From Paludibacteraceae bacterium (lineage in GTDB: Bacteria; Bacteroidota; Bacteroidia; Bacteroidales; Paludibacteraceae): a DNA stretch of 64,000 nt. Below, piece after piece: positions 56,927 to 64,000 of this stretch. A program made the position numbers and the translations under genes. Numbering within the stretch: position 1 is the first letter of the stretch; each line of letters opens with the position of its first letter. The notes beneath the pieces are model-generated. The model did not search any database. It was not told the origin of the DNA and saw only the letters and a program-made list of their open reading frames with translations. The stretch lies in the NCBI GenBank assembly GCA_016285885.1, contig JAEERP010000001.1, positions 248,001 through 312,000 on the forward strand, in the 5' to 3' direction.

Positions 56927-57631
56927 ATGTTTTTTTTCGCACCGGACATAGAAAAATCCAACTTCTTGTCGGAGGAGGAGTCCCAACATGCGGTGAAGGT
57001 TCTTCGCCTAAAGGAGGGCGACTTCGTGGAGTTGGTGGATGGCTGTGGTAATTACTATACGGCCGAAATCTCTTTCGCTAACCATAAGAAGTGTGAGGTA
57101 TGTGTGTTGGAGAAGAAGGAGGAGTTCAACGAGCTCCCTTGCCGTATCCATATCGCTATCGCTCCCACGAAGAACATGGACCGTATGGAATGGTTCGCCG
57201 AGAAGGTGACGGAGGTGGGCGTGAGTGAGGTAACCCCGCTTTTGTGTGACCATTCGGAGCGTAAGGTGCTGAAGACGGAGCGTTTGGAGAAAATCATGGT
57301 CTCCGCTATGAAACAGTCTAAAAAGGCTACATTGCCTACGTTGAACGAGATGATTCCGTTTGCCCAGTTCGTTAAGAAATATGCTGATTTTCAGGGCGAA
57401 AAGTATGTCGCTCATTGCTACGAGCAGGACAAGAAGTCCCTCGCTAAGGTCTATACGAAGTCATCCAACGTGATAGTCATGATCGGTCCGGAGGGTGATT
57501 TTAGCGAAGAGGAGGTCCGCTTAGCCATGGATTGTGGCTTTGTCCCTGTCTCATTGGGAAATAGTCGCCTTCGCACGGAGACGGCGGGTCTCATGGCCTG
57601 CCATACGATCCATGTGCTGAATGAGCTGTGA
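56927..57631 (+). CDS. rsmE: 16S rRNA (uracil1498-N3)-methyltransferase RsmE
   Basis: The 234-residue protein has an N-terminal PUA-like domain (SEEESQHAVKVLRLKEGD) and a SPOUT methyltransferase domain with HIAIAPTKNMDRMEWFAEKV, VMIGPEGDFSEEEVRLA and VSLGNSRLRTETAGL, the knot motifs of RsmE. Known: it methylates U1498 of 16S rRNA with SAM. ATG 56927 is used; the frame back to 56900 begins with GTG inside the preceding terminator. It converges with the GH3 gene across 11 bases. Confidence 0.96.
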   Translation: MFFFAPDIEKSNFLSEEESQHAVKVLRLKEGDFVELVDGCGNYYTAEISFANHKKCEVCVLEKKEEFNELPCRIHIAIAPTKNMDRMEWFAEKVTEVGVSEVTPLLCDHSERKVLKTERLEKIMVSAMKQSKKATLPTLNEMIPFAQFVKKYADFQGEKYVAHCYEQDKKSLAKVYTKSSNVIVMIGPEGDFSEEEVRLAMDCGFVPVSLGNSRLRTETAGLMACHTIHVLNEL

Positions 57632-57642
57632 TTCCTATCTGT

Positions 57643-59979
57643 TTATTTGGCGAAATATTGTTCCCTGAGTAGGGTGGTGTGCTGGTCTCCCGCTAGATTG
57701 ATTTCCTTTTGGAGACATATGTCGGTGCTGGATGTGCCTATCTTCAAGAGATATTTACCATTGTTGACCGACCAACGTCCGTTGTCATAGAAGCCGAATT
57801 GTTCAGCGTTCAGGCTGAATTCCACTTTCTTTGTCTCCCCTGGTTTCAGTGAAACTCTTTTAAATCCTTGCAATTGGATTGGTTTGATGCTTTGACTCTT
57901 CTTCATCGGGGAGATATAGATCTGTACAATCTCGTCGCCCTCATATTTGCCGGTGTTGGTGACATCGAAACTGAGGTCTATCTTTTTGGCCGTTGTCTTA
58001 ATGTTTGCATCCATGTCGAGATTGCTGTATTCGAAGGTCGTGTAGGAGAGTCCGTACCCGAAAGGATAGGCGATACGCTTATCGTTTTCTATGCCGTAAT
58101 TGTAGCAGATTGGTTCGTGCAACTCTATGGCAGGGTAGCTGACGCTTAGCTTGCCGGATGGGGACACCTTGCCGTATAGGATGTCCGCCAAGGCGTTTCC
58201 TCCCTCTTCTCCCGGATACCATGCTTGTATGATGGCGGCGCATTTATCCGCGATACCGCTGATGATCTGTGCGCGTCCGCCGAATAGGATCAGTACGACA
58301 GGCTTACCCGTCGCGATAAGGCGCTTCACGTAGTTCTCCTGCTCGCCAGGGAGACGAAGCGAGGTGCGGTCTCTGTTCTCTCCGCATAGGATAACGTTCT
58401 CCCCCATGGCGGCGATGATCACGTCGCTTTGCGCGGCCATCTTCAGGGCGCTTGCGCTGTCTGCGGATTCCCCGCTGTCGACCTTGCGGTTTTGGATCGA
58501 TTTCATGTAGGCGGCTCTTGCGTCACCTCCCTCTTCGATGACCGTCTCCACACCCTCCGTCCAATCGCAACCTCTGCTATAGGTGAGGGTGATCGTCTCT
58601 GGCCGTCTATCGTCCAGTCCCTCTTTGAGGGTGACAATCTTAGGATGCATATTATCTTCTATCTTCTGTTGCCAGAAATAGCGCATGGAATGGTAGGTGT
58701 AGTCTCCCAGCATCGCCCACATGCTGTGTGCGTTTGGTCCTGTCAGGAACACCTTCATTGGACGGTTGAGCGGCAGGATGCTGTCGTTCTTTAGCAGTAC
58801 GACCGATTGGGTGGCGAGTTGATAGGCGATCGCCCGTTCTTCTGGCGTGTCGAATTCGATGTGACCCTCCTCGTATAGCTTTGGCTCCTTCTTCAGAAGA
58901 CCTAGTTTGGCCTTTAGTTTCAGCGTTCGCTTGACGGTCGCTTCGAGGGTTTGCGGGCTGACCAACCCCTTTTCGATGGCTTGTGGCAAGAACTTGTAGC
59001 AATCTCCATTCGGGAGGTCCACGTCGTTACCATTGTTCAGCGCATAGACCGCTTTCATCAGGGTGTCTGAGCTCTCGTCCGACTGATCTATAGACCAGTA
59101 GTCGCTGACGGTGACGCCCTCGAATTTCAGATAGGTGCGTAGGATGTATTGCTGAAGATGCTCGTTTCTCACGCATTTGACGCCTTTGAAAGGATGATAG
59201 CCGGTCATGATGCATTGGCTACCTGCCTTGCGTATGATGGCCTCGTGAGGCAGGATGATATCTTCCATCAACTCTTTTTCTGGTGCGTCACATCCTCCGC
59301 CGTAGCCTAGGAAGTGCTTGCTGCATGCGGCGACGCCCTCCTCCAAATCATCTCCTTGTAGACCCATTACGAAGGCCACACCCATGGCGGCGGAGAGATA
59401 GCCATCCTCTCCGTACGACTCTTCCAAACGGTTGAATGAAGGGTTGCGTACCACGTCAACCATAGGGGAGAGGGCCATGCTTCCTCCGATCTTTCGTAGA
59501 CTTTGGGCGGTAAGCCGGGTCTTGGCCTCTGCCAACTCCGTGTTGAAAGAGCACGCTAGACCTATCTGCTGAGGGTATACGGTGGCATTGTAGCTGGCGA
59601 TGCCACTCAACACCTCTTCGTGAAAGATAGCGGGGATGCCATTGGGCGTATTCTTAATCAGCCAATTCTGCATTTGCGCCACCATGTCGCGTAGTTCGTC
59701 TGGACTCTTCCTCTGGCTTACTGCATATTGTGAGAAATGCCCGATTCCGTTCTTCAAGTCGCTATTGCATTTGAGGGTGTCTAGTGTTCCGTCCTCATGG
59801 AAGTAGTAGTCAAGGTCAATCTTTCCGCATAGTTGTGCGATGCGTTCCTCTTGACTCATCCGACTATATAATTCGTCTATTTCTTGGTCAATAGAATCTT
59901 TTGCTCTATTTGTACATGATGCCATTATCACTATTGTTCCAATTGCGTATATTACTTCTTTCAAAATCCTTCTCATCAT
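57643..59979 (-). CDS. GH3 family beta-glucosidase-like lipoprotein
   Basis: The 778-residue protein begins with a lipoprotein signal peptide (MRRILKEVIYAIGTIVIMAS then Cys23). The first domain has CSKHFLGYGGG and the nucleophile Asp293 in EGVTVSDYWSID (usually SDW; here SDY). The second alpha/beta domain has SVVLLKNDSILPLN, and a C-terminal fibronectin type III-like domain has PFGYGLSYTTFEYSN and GDEIVQIYISP. This matches BglX-type GH3 enzymes that release glucose or xylose from glycans. Together with the GH74 enzyme, xyloglucan-derived oligosaccharides are a plausible substrate, though the genes are 16 kb apart. It is monocistronic with its own promoter. Confidence 0.92.
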   Translation of the reverse strand: MMRRILKEVIYAIGTIVIMASCTNRAKDSIDQEIDELYSRMSQEERIAQLCGKIDLDYYFHEDGTLDTLKCNSDLKNGIGHFSQYAVSQRKSPDELRDMVAQMQNWLIKNTPNGIPAIFHEEVLSGIASYNATVYPQQIGLACSFNTELAEAKTRLTAQSLRKIGGSMALSPMVDVVRNPSFNRLEESYGEDGYLSAAMGVAFVMGLQGDDLEEGVAACSKHFLGYGGGCDAPEKELMEDIILPHEAIIRKAGSQCIMTGYHPFKGVKCVRNEHLQQYILRTYLKFEGVTVSDYWSIDQSDESSDTLMKAVYALNNGNDVDLPNGDCYKFLPQAIEKGLVSPQTLEATVKRTLKLKAKLGLLKKEPKLYEEGHIEFDTPEERAIAYQLATQSVVLLKNDSILPLNRPMKVFLTGPNAHSMWAMLGDYTYHSMRYFWQQKIEDNMHPKIVTLKEGLDDRRPETITLTYSRGCDWTEGVETVIEEGGDARAAYMKSIQNRKVDSGESADSASALKMAAQSDVIIAAMGENVILCGENRDRTSLRLPGEQENYVKRLIATGKPVVLILFGGRAQIISGIADKCAAIIQAWYPGEEGGNALADILYGKVSPSGKLSVSYPAIELHEPICYNYGIENDKRIAYPFGYGLSYTTFEYSNLDMDANIKTTAKKIDLSFDVTNTGKYEGDEIVQIYISPMKKSQSIKPIQLQGFKRVSLKPGETKKVEFSLNAEQFGFYDNGRWSVNNGKYLLKIGTSSTDICLQKEINLAGDQHTTLLREQYFAK

Positions 59980-60045
59980 ATTTCATAAAATGTGATAGAT
60001 TTGTTTCCTAATCGTCATCATCCTTAAAAGAAAACAATCATAGTG

Positions 60046-60053
60046 CAAATATA
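60046..60053 (-). promoter_or_regulatory. -7 box of the GH3 gene
   Basis: On the minus strand this reads TATATTTG, an exact TAnnTTTG, 66 bases ahead of ATG 59979. Confidence 0.5.
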
Positions 60054-60181
60054 AATAAATAGATTTTTGAACATACGTTTCTTCCTAGGTTTTTGAATGT
60101 CGTGTTAATAAATATTTTTTTGATATGATGCAATGCTTAACGGTTATTAACAGAGTCGGGCCATGTTGTACCGCTTGTCTA

Positions 60182-60211
60182 TTGGTCGGTTATGTTTTTT
60201 CCCTACTTTTG
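60182..60211 (+). promoter_or_regulatory. Promoter of the metallophosphoesterase gene
   Basis: TACTTTTG at 60204-60211 matches TAnnTTTG, with TTG at 60182-60184, 19 bases upstream. ATG 60237 follows 25 bases later. Confidence 0.65.
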
Positions 60212-60236
60212 GATAATATTTTAAGTGTTATCTGAT

Positions 60237-61250
60237 ATGTCTTTAAAATTTGTTTTCTTGGCTCTGGTCATTGTGAGCTTGGCTTTATTCCTTTCCGTGC
60301 ATTTGTTGTGGGGAATCTTTTGGTTGCTTGGTAAATGTTTCCATTTCTCTGTTTCGTATGTTCCTTGGAAATGGACTTCCATCGGGCTCGTCCTTTTGGC
60401 ATGGTCTATCGTTGCCTATGGCTATTTTATCGGTCGTTTTAGGTTGGATGTCAATCATATAGTCTATTCGCATCCTGCCATTCCCGCCTCTTTCAATGGT
60501 TATCGCGTCGTGCATATCTCGGATATCCATCTCTCTACGTTTAACGACCGTCCGAAGGCCTTGGAACGTTTTGTGGATAGTGTGAATGCGCAGTCTCCGG
60601 ATTTGATATGCTTCACGGGCGATTTGGTGACGATTGGGGTGGAGGAGGCTACTCCCTTTACCGATGTGCTCAAAAAGTTGAGGGCGAAGGATGGGGTGAT
60701 GGCTGTGTTGGGCAACCATGACTTCCTGATTTACCGTCGTGACTTTACGGATATGGAGGCTCGGAAGCGTGCGGTTGAGGATCTGGCGAACTACATACGG
60801 AACGAACTGGGTTGGACGCTCTTGCGCAATGCGAACCATATGATTGCGAGGGGAACGGACACTTTGACCGTGCTGGGTGTGGATAACCATTCTTGTACGA
60901 ATCAGGGTTTTCACACTGTCGCCTATGGTGACTTGTCTAAAGCGATGGAGGAGAGCAAGGGCTTCAAGATTCTCATGAGCCATGACCCTACGCATTGGCG
61001 GGCGGAGGTTCTCTCTAAGACGGATATTCCGCTTATGTTGTCCGGACATACGCACGATGCCCAATTGAGCCTCTTGGGTTGGTCTCCGGCCTCCCGAATG
61101 TTCCCCGAACATGCTGGACTATACACGGAGCAGGGTGAAAAGGGTGTTCAATCGTTGTATGTGAATGTGGGCTGGGGATGTACGTTCCCTGCACGTATCG
61201 GTGTGGATGCGGAGATTACGGTGATCGATCTGAAGAGAGTTAAGAATTAA
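60237..61250 (+). CDS. Membrane-anchored metallophosphoesterase
   Basis: The 337-residue protein has two N-terminal membrane segments (VFLALVIVSLALFLSVHLLW; IGLVLLAWSIVAYGYFI). A calcineurin-like phosphoesterase domain follows with the five metal motifs in order: VVHISDIHLS, CFTGDLVT, LGNHDF, LMSHDPTHW and SGHTHDAQ. Known: YkuE/YaeI-like enzymes of this type hydrolyse phosphoesters, in some cases UDP-diacylglucosamine or lipid-linked substrates. The substrate here is unknown. ATG 60237 follows its promoter; the frame at 60225 begins with GTG. Confidence 0.9.
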   Translation: MSLKFVFLALVIVSLALFLSVHLLWGIFWLLGKCFHFSVSYVPWKWTSIGLVLLAWSIVAYGYFIGRFRLDVNHIVYSHPAIPASFNGYRVVHISDIHLSTFNDRPKALERFVDSVNAQSPDLICFTGDLVTIGVEEATPFTDVLKKLRAKDGVMAVLGNHDFLIYRRDFTDMEARKRAVEDLANYIRNELGWTLLRNANHMIARGTDTLTVLGVDNHSCTNQGFHTVAYGDLSKAMEESKGFKILMSHDPTHWRAEVLSKTDIPLMLSGHTHDAQLSLLGWSPASRMFPEHAGLYTEQGEKGVQSLYVNVGWGCTFPARIGVDAEITVIDLKRVKN

Positions 61251-61307
61251 GAGTTAAGTGTTGGTTAAGGATTGAGAGGCCTGATTGCTTTGCTAAGGCT
61301 GTGAAAT

Positions 61308-61343
61308 GAATGAGGGAGGCATCCGACGATGTCTCCCTCATTC
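61308..61343. terminator. Bidirectional terminator between phosphoesterase and OmpA genes
   Basis: GAATGAGGGAG (61308-61318) pairs with CTCCCTCATTC (61333-61343). Inner bases 61319-61323 and 61328-61332 also pair (one G-T), giving a stem of about 16 bp with a CGAC loop. No long T run follows on the plus strand. Confidence 0.7.
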
Positions 61344-61364
61344 TGTGTTCAGGACTGGTCCTGT

Positions 61365-62885
61365 TTAGTCTTTCCCTCCGATTCTGAGTTCCTCCTCGGC
61401 GTCTTCTTCGTTGATAGTCGCATCGTTTGTTGATGAGGCGCCAGCGTCCACGAGATCCAGTTCCACGCGTCTGTTCTTCTCACGTCCTTCCGGCGTGTCA
61501 TTAGAGGCGATTGGCTCGGTTTCTCCCTTGCTCACACATCCGATACGGTTACGTGGAATGTTTTTCCTTACGAGTGCGTTCTTGAAGGCCTCTGCCCTGT
61601 GCTGACCGTTCACGATATTCTTAGCAGGAGTGCTGGAGTTGTCGGTGTGGCCAGTGATGATGATCTTCGACTCAGGGTTATCCTCCAAGTATTTACGTAT
61701 GATGACGAATTGTGGATCAACCTCTTTCGGGAAGAGTGGAGATGCGTTGATATTGGCGTATCTTGCGGCCTCTTTGATCTCTTTCAAGGCGTTTAACGCC
61801 TCTTTTCTGGCAGCCTCGTCAACCGTCTTAGGTTCTGTGACCTTCTCTGTCGGTTTCTTGGTCGTCTCCTGTTTGCGGCCTTTCTCCTCGATCTTGGCGG
61901 CGCGTTTGGCCGCAGCCTCTTCCGCTACTTGCCTTTCATTCTGCACACGCTCGTTCAGAATCTTATTGGCCTCTTCGATCTCCTTTTCCGTATCGTGGAA
62001 TGAGAGGTAAACACCCACCTTCAGACCCGCCTCGATCGGCGTGATCTTTGAGACTTGGTTGCTGGAGTATAGCCCGACATATTTGTTTCCTTGCGGAGTA
62101 TACAGCGGTGTGCTCTCCTGCTTGCAGGCGTTGAGCAGTCCGTAGCTGCCGTATAAACCTATGTAGAGCGCACATTGGTCTGTTAGTTTTTTCAATATAC
62201 CCAAGTCTGCTATCGCATTCACACCAATGCCATACTTAATCTTGCCCTTCTCCGCTTCGTCGGCAGGGTAGAGGCCTAGGTGCTCATGGTCTTTAAAACC
62301 CTTGTTATAGATATACTCCACTTTCGTTTGGTCGAAGTAGACGGAATAGTTGATGTGCTCTCCTTCGATCGGTTTGTATTTTCCCGCGATAGGGAGGGAG
62401 AATGATGCGCCGATTGCAGCATGGAAACTGGTTGGCTTGGTCGCCCCTGTGGAGATTACCAATTGAACAGGTATTTCGACTGCAAACATGTTCTCCTTTT
62501 CTTCCCATTCTTTGAAAAGATAGGTGTATTTTGCGTTTTGACCATTTTCAGCGGTATAATTTAGCTCCTGCTCCTTGTAGTCTGTTGTTGTTGTTGCATT
62601 CCTCAGGGTCAACTTCAAACCAGTACCGAATCCCACAACCTTAGGGACGATTTCATACCTTGCCTCGAACATGCCTCCAAAACCGATCTTGGAATCTCCG
62701 TAAATCGGGTCGCTGAACATAGTGTGCAAGCCGCCGCCCAAGTTGAAATTCAGGTGGTGATCCAAGAAATATTGAGCGGCAACCTGTTCCTGTTGTTCGA
62801 TGGTGGAGTCCGCCTTTTCTTCTTGTGCGATGACTGCCATGACAGGCGTCAGAATCATCCATATTATCAATAATGATTTTCTCAT
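61365..62885 (-). CDS. OmpA-family outer-membrane protein
   Basis: The 506-residue protein has a signal peptide (MRKSLLIIWMILTPVMAVIA then QEEK) and an N-terminal beta-barrel-like domain (about 40-300) with LNFNLGGGLHTMF, FAVEIPVQLVISTG and AGLKVGVYLSFHD. A Lys/Glu/Ala-rich helical linker (about 305-375) leads to an OmpA peptidoglycan-binding domain with IIITGHTDNSSTPAKN and PEGREKNRRVELDLVDAG. It should anchor the outer membrane to the wall. It starts 23 bases after the stop of the T9SS gene at 62909 and is probably co-transcribed with it. Confidence 0.9.
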   Translation of the reverse strand: MRKSLLIIWMILTPVMAVIAQEEKADSTIEQQEQVAAQYFLDHHLNFNLGGGLHTMFSDPIYGDSKIGFGGMFEARYEIVPKVVGFGTGLKLTLRNATTTTDYKEQELNYTAENGQNAKYTYLFKEWEEKENMFAVEIPVQLVISTGATKPTSFHAAIGASFSLPIAGKYKPIEGEHINYSVYFDQTKVEYIYNKGFKDHEHLGLYPADEAEKGKIKYGIGVNAIADLGILKKLTDQCALYIGLYGSYGLLNACKQESTPLYTPQGNKYVGLYSSNQVSKITPIEAGLKVGVYLSFHDTEKEIEEANKILNERVQNERQVAEEAAAKRAAKIEEKGRKQETTKKPTEKVTEPKTVDEAARKEALNALKEIKEAARYANINASPLFPKEVDPQFVIIRKYLEDNPESKIIITGHTDNSSTPAKNIVNGQHRAEAFKNALVRKNIPRNRIGCVSKGETEPIASNDTPEGREKNRRVELDLVDAGASSTNDATINEEDAEEELRIGGKD

Positions 62886-62908
62886 CGTGCTTACTTTTTA
62901 GTTGGGTA

Positions 62909-64000
62909 TTATTGTTTTAATACTTTAACCTTTACTCCATCGATGTTGATGATGAACAGACCGGATACCAGTCCGAAGTTGTCGGCTGGGATACTAAGCT
63001 CGTCGCCTTCGAATGTCGCAGGTCCATAGATTGTCGTACCGAACTCGTTGTCTACGGTCAGTGTGTGCTCCGTATCCGCGAAGTTGTAAAGCTTTATGGT
63101 CGCCGTGGTCCCGCTGCGGATAGGGTTTGGCATCACTGAGATGTCCCTATACTTGTTGAGCGGGTTGTACCAATTGTCTCTTGCGCAAGTCCTCATCTCT
63201 TGGTCGGTTCCTTCGTTGATGACTACGTAGTAAGTGCCGGAAAGTCCGCCTTGTTCTTGGTAGTATGGCAATGTCGCACCTTCTATCTTCTCTCCGTTGT
63301 GGAACCATTGGAAGCTTTCGTATTGCTTGCTTTCGTCCTTGATGATGCTGACCACATCCCTATAGATGGCAACCGTCATCTCTTGGCTGAAGTTAACGTT
63401 GATGAAGAGTTTGATTGGCTTGGTTTCAACGGTGTCTTCATTTCTGAATACCACGTCAGCTTCGTATTTGCCTTGTGCGCAGCCAGCAGGAATCTGCACA
63501 ACGATTTGATGGTCGGCTGGAGCCTCTGTCCAACTCTTGTCTGCGAATCCTTGTGCTTTGGCTGAATCGGAGAAGGTGAGTTTGAAGTCGATTGGCATGC
63601 CGCCTTTAATGGTATATCCAATTTGTCCATCCTCGCCTTGACAATAGCCTTCCGTATTTACTGCGAAGAATTGGCCGTTGTCTAGTTTCACAAGGGAGAC
63701 GATCATCTTCAACGCCACCTCGTTCTTCGTGTCGCAGAATTTACAGCTGTAGGTCTTAACACCCTCTGTCGTATCGGTTGCCGCACGTGTGATAACACCG
63801 TTGTCGAACTCATGTCCGTGTGCCGGTGTGATGACCGTGTCCTTCGTGACGTCGCAACGGATGCAATGATGGGATGAGATACCGTTGGTTGTACAGCCAA
63901 CCGGCACATCCACTGTCAGGGTGTCCGCAAATGTGTGTCCCAATGCGGCGATTGTTTTTTCCGTCGTCTCAGTACATACCGTGCATGTGAATGTGGTAAC
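62909..64000 (-). CDS. CxxC-repeat extracellular protein with T9SS sorting domain, 5'-truncated
   Basis: The frame stays open to the right edge, so the N-terminus is missing; 363 residues are visible. They begin VTTFTCTVCTETTEKTIAAL. The first part has at least three copies of a module with a CxxC pair and a later GHxF or similar (FTCTVC...LGHTFAD; HHCIRC...HGHEFDN; YSCKFC). An Ig-like region with WFHNGEKIEGATLPYYQEQG follows, then a type A T9SS tail (SVMPNPIRSGTTATIKLYNF to IDGVKVKVLKQ). It is probably a large surface protein, with the CxxC modules perhaps binding metal or forming disulfides. The OmpA gene follows in the operon. The supposed start at 63943 is a TTG inside the frame and is not real. 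Confidence 0.85.
   Translation of the reverse strand, partial: VTTFTCTVCTETTEKTIAALGHTFADTLTVDVPVGCTTNGISSHHCIRCDVTKDTVITPAHGHEFDNGVITRAATDTTEGVKTYSCKFCDTKNEVALKMIVSLVKLDNGQFFAVNTEGYCQGEDGQIGYTIKGGMPIDFKLTFSDSAKAQGFADKSWTEAPADHQIVVQIPAGCAQGKYEADVVFRNEDTVETKPIKLFINVNFSQEMTVAIYRDVVSIIKDESKQYESFQWFHNGEKIEGATLPYYQEQGGLSGTYYVVINEGTDQEMRTCARDNWYNPLNKYRDISVMPNPIRSGTTATIKLYNFADTEHTLTVDNEFGTTIYGPATFEGDELSIPADNFGLVSGLFIINIDGVKVKVLKQ

Noticed and set aside
1-64000. CRISPR array, integrase, transposase or prophage
   Set aside because: No regularly spaced repeats and no such protein motifs were seen on either strand; the only repeats are short and local.

Overview
The window looks like a chromosomal segment from a member of the order Bacteroidales (phylum Bacteroidota); family and genus cannot be fixed from it. 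Support comes from the many promoters of the Bacteroidota type (a -7 box TAnnTTTG, often with TTTG or TTG about 20 bases upstream), the near absence of Shine-Dalgarno sites, a MurF-alanine racemase fusion, a hybrid two-component system (HTCS), families largely confined to the phylum (DUF4270, GSCFA, DUF4876, DUF6850) and type IX secretion (T9SS) traits: a T9SS plug-type protein and two proteins ending in T9SS sorting domains. No rRNA, CRISPR array, integrase or intact insertion sequence was found. One tRNA (Met, CAT) is present.

Layout. 1-8.2 kb is mostly housekeeping: rimM-rlmB, ttcA overlapping a T9SS plug-like gene, tsaD, a lipoprotein, a VC0807-family membrane protein and murF-alr. 8.2-15 kb holds an orphan HTCS regulator, a secreted TPR-like protein, tRNA-Met and a lipoprotein. 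15-19.1 kb has an Lrp regulator, DUF4270 lipoprotein and a GT5 half-protein in one minus-strand operon, divergent from panC-panD. 19.3-28.7 kb is an outer-membrane uptake region: a Cys-rich lipoprotein, a DUF4876 surface lipoprotein / TonB receptor / DUF6850 barrel operon, and a second TonB receptor with a periplasmic heavy-metal-binding (HMA) protein. This is the best candidate for a joint, poorly described transport function, probably metal related.

28.8-35.6 kb is an accessory stretch of uneven base composition: a TonB-domain lipoprotein, an AT-rich leucine-rich-repeat protein and small membrane protein, a two-domain AAA+ ATPase whose first domain is dead, and, converging on it with no gap, a Fic protein translationally coupled to a WG-repeat lipoprotein. 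The Fic promoter carries repeated sites that may be its own operators. 35.7-48 kb has clpB, a T9SS-exported GH74 xyloglucanase-like enzyme, OmpA-GSCFA, ispF, and a regulator/hybrid-kinase pair in which the NtrC-like regulator has lost the sigma-54 contact loop. 48-57.6 kb carries an envelope operon (LysE-like exporter, EngB, lipid A acyltransferase, GT2), a papain-like surface lipoprotein protease with a pentapeptide-like partner, then ffh, folD and rsmE. 57.6-64 kb ends with a GH3 beta-glucosidase-like lipoprotein, a membrane metallophosphoesterase, an OmpA porin and a truncated CxxC-repeat T9SS protein.

All positions were read by eye. Family names rest on remembered motifs and were not checked by any search. 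Starts were chosen from signal peptides, promoter boxes and overlaps.
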